From: Leucogyrophana mollusca
Taxonomy: Eukaryota > Basidiomycota > Agaricomycetes > Boletales
Assembly (NCBI GenBank): GCA_021014945.1
Contig: MU266341.1
Coordinates: 165,084 to 229,083, forward strand
Length of the DNA: 64,000 bases
Direction: 5' to 3'
Below the pieces are notes generated by a model that worked only from the letters and a program-made list of their open reading frames with translations, did no database searches and was not told the DNA's origin. How positions within the stretch are numbered: the stretch's first letter is position 1; every line of letters begins with the position of its first letter. Shown here one piece after another: positions 34,360-44,534 of this stretch. Both the position numbers and the translations under genes were made by a program.

Positions 34360-36332
34360 TTAGCTCTTGGGCACCTGTGGGAGACTCTCTCCCGAGTCAC
34401 GATCGTAGCTGAGGGGGTACGAGGAGAGGTCGCTCATCAAAGCAAGTGTGTCTAGGCTAGCCCGTTGCCGACTTGGGAACGAAGACGGCGCAGCACTGTT
34501 AACGTCGCTGGCTCCAGAATCGATCTGGAACGGGAAAGAACCCAAACCAGAGGATGCAGTTGATAATTGGGAACCGGTGGACAGGCCCAAAGTTCGTCGG
34601 CTGGGAGGGGGATCTAGTGGAGGGAATGAATCCGGCTCATCCGCCCGGCCGTGTTGCTCCACCGGAGATGGTGGTGTTTCAGTGACGGCTTGTATGGATG
34701 GTTGTGCAGCACTGGTAAACTGTTGATGTAAGGGGGAGCGAGGTGGAGAACGGACCGGCCGGGAGGATATAGGAGAAGGAGGTACGAAGTGGAAGGATTC
34801 AAGAATAGAGTCTGCTTTCGTCGACGTCGCGGAAATAGCAGAGGACCCTGACACTCTCTTGAATTTGTCCATGCCCTGGGCGAGCGCTTGTGCTTGTGCA
34901 TGCGCGAGAGCCAGCTGTTGTTGTTCTTCAAGAGTAGTGGGCTCATTCGTTGATGCAGGAGAGACGAGTCTCCCCATCGTTGTCCTGTAAGGTGATTTCT
35001 GTGCACTCTGTGCGCTAAGAAGTCCAACGTTAACACGCGTTGCGCTACCGATGTCAGCGATGATGGAACCGGACTGGGTGCTGATGCTGGACGGGCGACT
35101 CGAACCTTCCTTCCTCGTCCAAGGAAGGGTAGGCCCATCTGGGGAGAACTCGGATTCTGGACGGGAAGGCACTGAAGACGCCCTCGGCCCGCCAGGGGAA
35201 TGTTCGTCTCCAAAAGGATCGCTGCGCATTGAAACATCTTGATCCTCATCTGTCTCGTTTACGACGTCAGCAGGACCGAATGACGTAGCTGCTAGCGGAG
35301 AGCGAATAGAGGGGCGAGAGGCGATAGAGGGAGCGGTTAAGCTACTTGATGATAGATGTGAAGTAGGCGTGGAAGTGCCTGAGGTATGTATAACCTCAGC
35401 CTTCACCACACCTAAGACCTGTCGACCTTGATTCTGAGTAACAATCACAGGTGCTTCGTTCAAGAAATCACTGGCGTAACTTGCACCAGACATATATGAA
35501 CGCAGTGAGGATGCACCCGATCGTTGGGAATGTGCGTAAGCTGGATTTGGAGCTCGTATCGACTCGTTTGATACATGTAAGTGATCAAGATTGAGGGTCA
35601 GATCAGGTGCACGAGCTGGGCGAATAGGCGAGGCTGGGGGAAGCGACTCTGACACTGAGTGCGGAGAAGAGGTGGGCACAGAGCCAGGGGCTACGAGGGC
35701 AATGGGTATGACGTTGGTACCTTGTGTCCCGGTGGATGTGGTTTGAATGGAATGACCGTCGTCGAATGGATTTGACTGAGGACCTGCCACCGCGTTCAAA
35801 GGTGCTGTTCCTGAAGCGGAAGGACCCCGAGACTGCGGGTTAAGGTCTATGACGCTGTCCGACGATGACGAGTACACTCTGACCGGGGTATGGTCAACGG
35901 GTGGTATCGGTTTTTCAGTAGGATCGGGCCTGTTGAGTACGGCCTCTGCTGACGCGGGAACATCCACCTTTGGCTCCTGAGCAAGGGCAGCCGCCTTACG
36001 GGCACGGGCGCGACGTCTGTACCAGAAATAGAGGGCTACCGCACCTGCGACTGCCAGGAGTGCTGCAACCACTGCGCCAGCGAGAGCACCCTGACTGACG
36101 CCGCCACCGCCACCGCTTGTGTTTCCAGTGAGGGTGTCAGTGTTGGGTTGGCAAGTGAAACTGGGACACGCTGTGCAAGTCCTGAAAGAGGAGTGGGTTC
36201 AGTGATAATGAGATACAGCAACGAAGATAGGCACCTGCTGATCTGAACACAGGTTTGATCAGCTGGACAAGTACAAGCCGGAGGGGTGTTGGGGCACTGA
36301 ATACAGTCTCTAGAGACTAGATCCAAGCGCAT
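34360..36332 (-). CDS. opy2: Opy2-like single-pass membrane anchor
   Basis: In yeast Opy2 anchors Ste50 and so links osmosensors to the HOG MAPK pathway. The start at 36332 gives MRLDLVSRDCIQCPNTPPAC, then TCPADQTCVQISR. An intron (GTGCCT...TTTCAG) joins TCTACPSFTCQPNTDT; together they form the Cys-rich extracellular Opy2 domain. A Gly linker leads to a transmembrane helix at residues about 64-86 (GALAGAVVAALLAVAGAVAL), then a stop-transfer WYRRRARARK. The cytoplasmic region is about 500 residues, Ser/Pro-rich and disordered, ending SGESLPQVPKS at 34360. No signal peptide, as expected for Opy2. Homology rests on the spaced Cys pattern and topology; the cytoplasmic part is poorly conserved. 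Confidence 0.8.
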
Positions 36333-36747
36333 AATTGATGAAGAATGAAAAGAGAAAGAGAAGGCAAAAGAGTGTGAGATTTCTAGCAGAAAGTACTGGG
36401 GTTTCAAGAACAAACTTCTGGCCTGCAGCCACCAGAAGAGCAAACGGCAAGGACGAAGAACAAGAGCGACCGAGCGAGGAGGGACGGCGCTGGTGAAAGT
36501 CGAAAGGGCAAACCTGGTGATGAGGGTGGTTCTCACGCAGTCACATACTGAGCGTCTGTCAGTTTCAGTCCAATTATGCCCAGACCAGTGATGAATCGTC
36601 CACCAGCTTTTTATAACTACAAGTCTCTCATCGGGTCCCTACAGTAATCCTTAGGCGGTTGCACCGGAGGGATATTTATTCTCGTAGGCAGGTATTCGTC
36701 GTCGTGTTCAAACTACCTAACTCTAACAGGATACCAGATACCAAGAC
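36333..36747. promoter_or_regulatory. Divergent promoter, Opy2-like and Caf16 genes
   Basis: A 415-bp gap between divergent starts. It includes an open stretch upstream of the Opy2 ATG that could be read as a longer N-terminus, but this lacks family similarity. No specific factor site was identified. Confidence 0.4.
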
Positions 36748-37990
36748 ATGTCTGCCTGGCTAAAGGGCTGGTCGCAATCCACTGACGGGCCTACCCCAGT
36801 ACCTGGAGCTGTCACAGATCCCAACCTCACGATCTCTGTCTCTAGTTTGACCTACCATCATACCCCCGATTCAACCCCGTCGTTATCTAACATAGAGCTT
36901 CATCTACCGGCAGGGTCTCGAACCATCATAGTTGGCGCAAATGGAGGTGCGTACTACGGAACCCGTTGCGCTCCTTGGTTACTGCAGTTCATATTCGGTC
37001 CTTGACTTCCAGCGGGAAAGTCCACTCTTTTACAAATCCTAGCTGGTAAACGCCTCGTAAAAGGCGCAGATATCCGGATCAAGGGTAGAGATGTATTCAG
37101 AGACTCTCCTCCAGGAGTCACGTTCCTAGGAACGGAATGGTAGTCCTTCAATTTCCGTGATCGTGTTCACGGCGTATTCACAGCAATCTTCCAGGGCCAT
37201 GAACCCGGTCGTCCGGAGTGACATCGTAGTCTCTAATTTCTTAGACTCTGTGGGAGGCTACAGACATAAAGAGAGGAGAGATCGCCTTCTCGATATTCTC
37301 GATGTAGACCTAGACTGGCACATGCATGCTATTTCTGACGGTGAAAGACGCCGCGTACAACTCTGTATGGGACTCATGGCCCCCTGGGACGTACTTTTGC
37401 TCGATGAAGTGAGCAATCGTTTCCGAAATTTTCTGCGCTTGAACTCATATGCGCCTGTGGAATAACTAGGTTACCGTGGATCTCGATGTCCTGGTCCGCG
37501 ACGAGTTACTCACGTTCCTCCAGCAAGATAGCATTGCCCGTAGTGCCACGATTTTATGTCAGCGGAACAGTGTCATTCTCTCGTGCTTCTTCTCACCTTG
37601 TTGTAGACGCGACTCACATCTTTGATGGGCTCAACGCGTTCCCTACACATGTCGCGCACATGCGTTTTGGATCCTTTGTCACAGAGCCCACTTCTTGGCC
37701 GATGGGACCTTCCGATGTGCTCCAGCCCATGTCCTTGTATAATACCGCTTTGCAGTGGCTAAAAGACGACCGTGAGCACCGGCGCGAATTGGAGAAGCAA
37801 GGCCGAAAAGCAAGGGGGGCCAGGAAAAACGAGGTAAGTTTACTATTGCTAATGAAGGACCCCTTACCGACACAGCTGCAGACGGTGCCTTCTGACTCCG
37901 AGACCTTCTACAAGAAGTTCGTCGGCCCTCCTTCTCTTGTTTGCATCGTGATATTGATGGAAGCTGTCCAGGTACGACTACAGCCATTAA
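36748..37990 (+). CDS. CAF16: Caf16-type soluble ABC ATPase
   Basis: ATP-binding-cassette protein without membrane domains. Yeast Caf16 associates with the Ccr4-Not complex. The start at 36748 gives [20 protein letters not shown]. Walker A is split by an intron: IIVGANG joins AGKST and then [16 protein letters not shown]. The body includes [20 protein letters not shown] and [17 protein letters not shown]. The signature helix reads [16 protein letters not shown], with Walker B WDVLLLDE. After an intron [20 protein letters not shown] is followed by the switch region [18 protein letters not shown]. The last exon is tiny: KYDYSH with TAA at 37988-37990. Size (about 300 residues) and motif order match the family. 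Confidence 0.87.
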
Positions 37991-38173
37991 CGAAGATGCC
38001 ATCCTTTTTCCATTATTTTTGGGACAGCCCGCATTCAACCGCAGGGTGTATCATACTTGTTTCAACAACATCTGTAGCCCTAGCTATAGCACTCGTTCCG
38101 TGTTCAACATGCATCATCGAATTATTTGATTTCTCAGATAGTCTCACCCAAATCCCAGCTGGCTTGAGTCACG

Positions 38174-38181
38174 TCACGTGA
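38174..38181. promoter_or_regulatory. TCACGTGA palindrome upstream of the AIR gene
   Basis: A perfect TCACGTGA (bHLH/Cbf1-type core) lies 67 bp upstream of the AIR ATG and 184 bp after the Caf16 stop. The motif is common, so a role is only possible. Confidence 0.3.
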
Positions 38182-38247
38182 ACACAGCGTGTAGGTGCCT
38201 GGGGATGTCGATTTTCAGTGTTCAAACAGTCAGTGTGACCGCATCCA

Positions 38248-40261
38248 ATGCCTGCCTCCGAGGATCTCGAGGTTATAGACCTCACAAGATCTTCCCCACC
38301 AGCACTTCCCGAGCCCATCGTGATTCTCTCCGACGAAGATGACCTTCCCGCGCCACTGGATAACCAAAACTCAGCCCCGGATAAGAAAAGGCGGAAGCAG
38401 AGGAGGCGAAAGAAAGACAGAGGCTTGACCAACGACAGAGCAGCAACTTCAGCACAAACGTCCAGGAACCAATCACAGTCACCTAGTGGGTCTGGCGCGA
38501 ACGACGCAAAAAGCGTACCTCCGACTCAACGCCGTACCGCGTCCCCAGAACTGATCATCGAGCAAGCCCCAGATGAACCAGGTCTCTTCTATTTCGACGC
38601 GGCGCCTTCACCAATTCCGGAAACTGCCCAGCTATCAAATGAACAACCCAACACATCTGACGGGGACAGTGATCATTTGCTATTGCCCGCACATGTGTCG
38701 GTGCTCAGCACCACTGCAGACGGAGTGATACCCGTTCAAATTCTGCCACCAATTACACCAGACTCCGACGAGGACGACTACATCGAGTATCTCGATTACG
38801 AAGACCGCAAAGTGAGTTTTGTCTATCACGGGCACGCCTGTTTGTTGACTCATTCCAAGGCTCCCGGGCTTGTTCGCTATTTCGAAGCGGAGGCGGAGGA
38901 GGCGGCCCAAGCAAAGCCCACCAGGTTTGTATGCAAGAACTGTGGAGCGGAAGGAGAACACAAAACATATGAATGCCCAGTGCAAATTGTTAGTCCTCGT
39001 CGCGTATTCCCACAAGCCTCCCTCATAGAATTTGTCTTGTCTCAAGTGTTTGACATGCGGTGCTCGAGATGAGCATTCGACGCGTAGCTGTCCTATCAGC
39101 AAAACCTGTTATACTTGCGGTATGAAAGGACACATTAACAGAGTACGTGTTGATGTGTACGTGGAGCCCGACGAAACTCACTTGCTGGATAGACGTGCCC
39201 TAACCGCTTTTCTCGAAACGCTGCGGATGGCGATTTTGATTGTGATCGTTGTGGCTCAAGAGATCACAAGATGAATGTACGTGTTAAGCATTGTGCTTTA
39301 GTTTAGGGTGCTGATAGCGTGCAACAGGAATGCCCAACCCTCTGGCGAATATACCATTACGTCACAGATGAGGAGAGGACTTTGATCATCCAGACTCGGG
39401 ACGAGAAACGGAAGTTCGCTATTGGCGAAGGGGGCGAGGGCTACATTGCCTCAGACGAATGGTGTTATAATTGCGGAAACTCTGGACACTTGGGTGATGT
39501 ATGCTGGTGCCATGTAATGTTAGGCTTAACACTGACCAGCTTGATAGGATTGCGACGAGATCCCGCACTCGTCTGATATTCCTGCGGAATATTCAGCGTT
39601 TAGCACCCACAACACAATGTCTGGACCCTTTTTTGACCCAGCCGCTGAACCTATTCGTATTCACCGCGGCCCAAGAGAGCTTCGGGAGGACGAAGATACA
39701 CACAACTTGCCTGAAGACTGGGGGATGAATGCTCCGGTCAATGTTGGCAAACAGGGGAAGAACAAGGACCGAGCGCGGATGGAGAAGAGGTTTAGGGAGC
39801 AGGAAGACGATGATGGAGGTGATTGGTTCGCGAACTCGCGAAACGCGAGAAATCGTGATATGAACGGAAAGCCACCTCCGAGCAGTAACAGTTCAAAGAC
39901 GATAAAGTTTGGCAAGTCGGTGAAGGATGTGGGGCGACAGTTCTTGCCGCCCCCTCCACCTTCTTCCAGAAAAGACGGTCCTCCGAGTCTTCTGGAGCGC
40001 CTGGGGGATGGGCGGAGTGGAGGAGGCCATAGAAGGAGGTCCGATGACCACCGAGATTCCGGGCGGGGCTCCGAACCGTACAGAATACGAGGAGCTGCGA
40101 AAGAGCCTCGCAGCCAGGACAGAGACGGTGAGTATTCACGCAGGCATGACCGGGATCGGGACCGGGACCGGGAGCAGGACCGGCGTCATTCCCGCGACCA
40201 AGAAAGAGGACATCGGCGGGAGGATCACGGTCCTCGTTACAAGGGCGGTTACAGTAGATGA
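38248..40261 (+). CDS. air1: AIR1/AIR2-like zinc-knuckle protein (TRAMP complex)
   Basis: RNA-binding subunit of the TRAMP polyadenylation complex that feeds RNAs to the nuclear exosome. The start at 38248 (MPASEDLEVIDLTRSSPPAL) contains a SUMO-interaction-like VIDLT. A disordered basic/acidic region ends DYIEYLDYEDRK. Five CCHC knuckles follow across short introns: CKNCGAEGEHKTYEC, CLTCGARDEHSTRSC, CYTCGMKGHINRTC, CDRCGSRDHKMNEC and CYNCGNSGHLGDDC. Between the fourth and fifth lies LWRIYHYVTDEER, the AIR-specific linker that binds Trf4. The C-terminus is long and Arg/Asp-rich (RHDRDRDRDREQDRRHSRDQ). It stops at 40261. Knuckle number and linker match AIR proteins well. Confidence 0.88.
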
Positions 40262-40611
40262 TAGCGTCGACCTCCTGTTGACAGGGTTTCTGGCTCTCAA
40301 AGGAAGTTGGTGCACAAGGGCCCTTTCTCTTCACGGAGTTGAAGGCGAAGGTATCTTGTGCACTTCCTTCCTTGTGCTTAGCGTACTAAGCGTAGCACCT
40401 GTCTGTCACCGAGCGCTCAGTGAAAACGCGTCAATTGAATTTGTGTGAACAAGTTCCTAGTGTCCTAAAGCATGTGATTCTGGTTAGTCTCCACCGTGTC
40501 TGACCGCAAACCGCGACCACGAATAAGTATAATATCTCGTGGAAGGGTATCCTGTCGAGATTCAAGCTACTTTCATCTTGACTACCGACTATTGAACACC
40601 CTACCGACACC
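40262..40611. other. Intergenic, promoter of the ATP carrier
   Basis: 350 bp between tandem plus-strand genes. Nothing beyond a presumed 3' UTR and promoter was seen. Confidence 0.4.
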
Positions 40612-41951
40612 ATGAGCGATTCCGCAATCCACTCGCTGGCCGGAGCGGCCGGGGGTATCGTCGCCATGTCGGCAACATAGCAAGCCTCTCACCTCATACG
40701 AGACGCGGCTTGCAGTCTGACGCGGATTATTCTAGTCCTTTGGTTGTCCTGTCCACTCGGGCTGCAGTGGAGACCAAGAACGAGTCGAAGGTATGTGCCA
40801 TTCGAGTAGTCTGCATCCTAGTTATTCGAGCACCCACTCATCTCAACGCTAGACGGTCGCACAAGCAATCATTGACATAGTCAAGCGTGAGGGCGTGCTG
40901 GGCCTCTATAGCGGCCTCAACTCTAGCTTGCTCGGAATTGCTGTCACGAATGGGTGAGCTGCAAGGTTGGCGTACTTGCTGGTCTTCCCTCACCTGGACT
41001 CGTGCAGAGTCTACTACTACTTCTACGAGCGTTCTCGGGGCATCATTCTCAACTCGAGGAAGGGCAGCAAAGCACTCAGCACTCTTGAGTCGATGCTTGC
41101 GGGGGTCATAGCAGGTAACGCCAACCCTCCAAACGCCGACTGTCGCTGAATTGCCCAGGTTCCGCTACCACGATCATAAGCAACCCGATATGGGTCGTGC
41201 AAACATCACAGGTCGTTCGTACAAATGAACCATCTCCGTCTGACCCCTCGCAACCTATTCCAGTCGTGAAGAAGCTCGGGATCTTCGAGACTATTCAGAA
41301 CATTCTTGGGAAGGAGGGTGTCGCTGGGTTCTGGCGCGGTATCGGCCCAGCATTGGTCTTGGTCATCAACCCAGTGCTCCAATACACTGTTTTTGAACAG
41401 TTGAAGAACATATTGATCAAGAGGCGGACTGCCAAACTGAGAGCGAGTGGACTGGCCACAGCCGTCGCAGTGTTGACGGACTGGGATTTCTTTTTCCTTG
41501 GGGCTTTGTCGAAAATGGGTATGTACGCTCGTCAATTCATAGTTCGGCGGCCTCTGACACTGTTGACTCAGTTGCGACGGGATCAACTTACCCGTATATG
41601 TGAGCCATTTCATATTTCTGACTTACAAGATTTAACTGGTGTTTTATTCAACCTTTAGTGTTGTCAAGAGCAGGCTTCAAGCAGGGCAAGCTCACGCCCA
41701 GAGATATAAATCATCCGTTCACGGTCTCGCAACCATCTTGAAAGAGGAGGGGCTCCAGGGCTTGTACAAGGGTGTCGGTAGCAAGCTTGTTCAGAGTGTT
41801 CTTACCGCCGCCATCTTGTTTGCTGGCCAGAGAAGAATTTATGAGCTCACCAAGAAGGTCAGTCACATTCAATTATGGGTTAGCCTTTGAAGCACACTGA
41901 CGTTGGGCTTAGGCTGTCAGCTCCATGGCTAAACCTGTTGTAGCAAAGTGA
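40612..41951 (+). CDS. ANT1: Peroxisomal adenine nucleotide carrier (Ant1/PMP34/PMP47 type)
   Basis: Mitochondrial-carrier-family protein that exchanges ATP and AMP across the peroxisomal membrane to support fatty-acid activation. The start at 40612 gives MSDSAIHSLAGAAGGIVAMS. Small exons give YPLVVLSTRAAVETKNESK, TVAQAIIDIVKREGVLGLYS, GLNSSLLGIAVTNG, VYYYFYERSRGIILNSRKG and LESMLAGVIAG. Then SATTIISNPIWVVQTSQVVR holds the second carrier signature, with ILGKEGVAGFWRGIGPALVL and NPVLQYTVFEQLKNILIKRR. The third repeat is YPYI joined to VVKSRLQAGQAHAQRYKS, ending with RRIYELTKK and a short tail to 41951. The three-fold repeat is complete. Peroxisomal rather than mitochondrial location is inferred from resemblance to PMP34/Ant1. 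Confidence 0.82.
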
Positions 41952-42099
41952 TCCATCCTGTAACTCAGTTGTATCGTTATACCTCAGTTATTTGTGAAGA
42001 TAGAGTACGAGCCATTGGTTGTGGCTAAGTTTGAGCCTTTGAGGGTCTCTCTTGGAATTCCGACTCAGACGTGTTGGACTCTCGCATCCTCGTCCTGTA

Positions 42100-42704
42100 A
42101 TGCCACCTCCCCTTCGGTTGAATGCTGTTGCTTTCATTTCACCTCAAAACCATCCCATCCTCATACGCACTTTTCAGAAGGGGGACGAGCTAAAGTACCA
42201 CTATGTCGCTCACACAAGTCTGGATGTCATCGAAGAACGCAGTCAGCATTTCCTAGGTCTTTCATCCTCAAGAGATGGGCACTGAATCTGCGTGGATTTA
42301 GTCAGTGGAGACTCGAAGTCTACCGAATGTTATCTAGGCCTTCTATACGCCATGGATGACGTGGCAGCGTATGGTTATATCACCCCGTTGAAGGTGAAGA
42401 TTGTCATAGCCCTGGCTTTGACGGATTCCGTCGTCCGGGATGCAGAAGTCATTTCAGTGGGTGTCGTCCATTCGCAGCCTCGGGCTTTGCAATTAAATAT
42501 TGTCATGGTCTTTCACAGGCTTTCAAAGCGTTGCATATGGCTTTCTATCACGCTGTGTCCAACCCATTCTTGAAGCTGGACGCAGCGACAAACTCGGGCA
42601 ACGACCAGTATCCATATCTTCTCGTCGGAGGGTCAAAGTGGAAGAGTTTTCGACAGCGTGTAGATGAGATCAGCAAGGCTCTTGGGAATGTCACGTCGAC
42701 ATGA
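42100..42704 (+). CDS. TRAPP complex subunit 2-like protein (TRAPPC2L, sedlin family)
   Basis: Longin-fold subunit of the TRAPP vesicle-tethering complex (ER-Golgi and Golgi traffic). The start at 42100 gives MPPPLRLNAVAFISPQNHPI, then TFQKGDELKYHYVAHTSLDV. A short intron leads to KSTECYLGLLYAMDDVAAYG, then YITPLKVKIVIALALTDSVV and RDAEVIS. The final exon reads FKALHMAFYHAVSNPFLKLD and ends KALGNVTST with TGA at 42702. HTSLDV, the YLGLLY block and RD.E..S..FK.LH match human TRAPPC2L. At about 150 residues it is near full size. Confidence 0.83.
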
Positions 42705-43177
42705 TGTAGTTGGCCGTGGATGCAAGTGGCCCCGCATCTCGACCAGGCTCAGGCTCAGGCTCATTGGCTCACCGCGTTTTTGCAGGCTTCGGCCAAATTG
42801 ACAATTCACGGTATAGCTACTTCGTCTCCAACGCTGAGATGGATGGGCCAACATTGAAAGCAACCCTACAGTTGACTCAGACACTACTAGATCACCGTGC
42901 TTGAGACAGATACGGGGTTAACACAATTTATTGTCTTTGTTGTTTGATATGGTACCTAATTACAAGCTGCTATGCTCTGAGCTGTGGGGATACGAGTGTA
43001 CAGACAGTCGATGCTCGTCTTCGGCTTCCTTGAGACTTCTGGAGCACCCGAACGCGAAGACCCAAAATGGTATACAGCTTGCGCCCCCTGCAGAATGCAT
43101 GTTCCGTCCCAGTTGCGCTTGCCTCACCTCTGAACTAGCTCGGCTGCGTTTCTAATCGTCTCCTACAGCATCGTACT
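42705..43177. other. Intergenic, no gene seen
   Basis: About 470 bp between tandem genes. Short unrelated frames only; holds the promoter of the uracil phosphoribosyltransferase gene. Confidence 0.4.
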
Positions 43178-44215
43178 ATGCCTGGCCAACTAAATGTTCT
43201 TTCGCATCCTCTGGTAAACGCCCGGCTATCTCAGCTGAGGCAAACCGGCACCAGCTCAAAAGACTTTCGCGAGGTATGCTCGGACAGGTCGCTCTGCAAT
43301 CTACTCGGTCTGAACTGTTTCATCAGGGAATTCACGATATCAGTCTGATCTTGGGCATCGAGGCAACTCGCGATCTCGAGCAAGAGACCTTTCAAGGGGT
43401 GTGTTCGCCACCAGATTAACACAATCGCACATACACGGAACTAATGGTCGGCGACTTTCATTTCAGGAAACGCCTGTGGGCCCTTTCACGGGATCTGTGA
43501 TCAAGCCACGGGTAGGCCTGACGCCCATCTTGCGAGCAGGCTTGGGAATGACCGATGCGTTGCTATCGCTCTTCCCGTGCGTCCACTCGGTTTCGAAATT
43601 GATGGTGACACTGATGCCCGTGGGACTCAGCGAGGCGCCCGTCTACCACCTGGGATTATACCGAGAGAAAGTAAGCCTGCAGCCGGTAGAGTGTGAGTGG
43701 TTACAGCCTTTGCTGTGCCTTCTGCGGTTGACTGATACCCTCGCCTAGATTACTCAAAGCTCCCTTCCGAGCCCCCGATCGATACCTGTTTCGTTTTGGA
43801 TCCATTGGTCGCGACAGGGGGTACTGCGTGTGCCGCTCTTGCCATGATTTGCGATTGGGGCATTCCGGGTAGGTGTGAATATCCCACTCGAGGAAGCGCT
43901 GTTAACGAGGCCTTCTTCTATGTGCTTCAGTGTCAAAAATTAAGCTTTTAGCGGTGCTTGGATCCGAGGAGGGTTTAAAGCACGTGCAAGCTGAATACCC
44001 CGAGCTCGAGGTTCGCTCCAATCTTGATCTGCTTTGGACAGGTCCTAACAGGTGCTCTCGTAGATCTGGGTTGCAGCCGTGGACCCTCATCTCACCCCTA
44101 ACGGATTAATTTCCCCAGGACTAGGCGACACGGTAAGCTCTGACGTGAATTCACACCGTTGTTTGACTCAAGGGATCCGCAGGGAGACCGCCTGTTCCAC
44201 ACTATTCGGGAGTAG
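43178..44215 (+). CDS. FUR1: Uracil phosphoribosyltransferase
   Basis: Pyrimidine salvage enzyme converting uracil and PRPP to UMP. The start at 43178 gives MPGQLNVLSHPLVNARLSQL, then RQTGTSSKDFRE. Introns of about 50-70 nt separate GIHDISLILGIEATRDLEQE, ETPVGPFTGSVIKPRVGLTP with ILRAGLGMTDALLSLFP, EAPVYHLGLYREKVSLQPVE and YYSKLPSEPPIDT. The PRPP-binding loop is VLDPLVATGGTACAAL. Next are VSKIKLLAVLGSEEGLKHVQ and the uracil-binding block IWVAAVDPHLTPNGLISPGL. It ends GDRLFHTIRE with TAG at 44213. All active-site blocks are present. Toxicity of 5-fluorouracil depends on this enzyme in other fungi. Confidence 0.9.
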
Positions 44216-44407
44216 AGCGGTGTGGGGAGGTCTTTACCACCTGGTTGATCTGCGCTGTACAGTGAATGTAATCTTAGTGATTAGTCGAATCAAAGTAATA
44301 CTGGCCTCATCCTGATTATTGAGTTTCTTGGTGAGCGCTTGAGCATGATAGAGGACCATCGGACATCCATCGGAGGTTCAGTCTCCGTTCCGTCAGCAAA
44401 AGTAGAG

Positions 44408-44414
44408 TCACGTG
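44408..44414 (+). promoter_or_regulatory. TCACGTG box upstream of MET10
   Basis: TCACGTG lies about 120 bp upstream of the sulfite reductase ATG. In yeasts Cbf1 binds this core and recruits Met4 to sulfur-assimilation genes. Its position suits that role, but the link in this organism is inference. Confidence 0.45.
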
Positions 44415-44534
44415 GTCGTGTAAGGCGTGATATTGCATGATTCCGCACAATCCTCTCCCACACCGAGATAGAAAATGTAAATAGCAAAAAGCGCTCAAAG
44501 GTGTGTAATCGCGTTTTCATATTCGACGACCGAC

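Noticed and set aside
36333..36536. N-terminal extension of the Opy2-like protein
   Set aside because: Opy2 proteins begin near the Cys-rich domain; the extension is hydrophobic low-complexity sequence typical of a translated 5' UTR.
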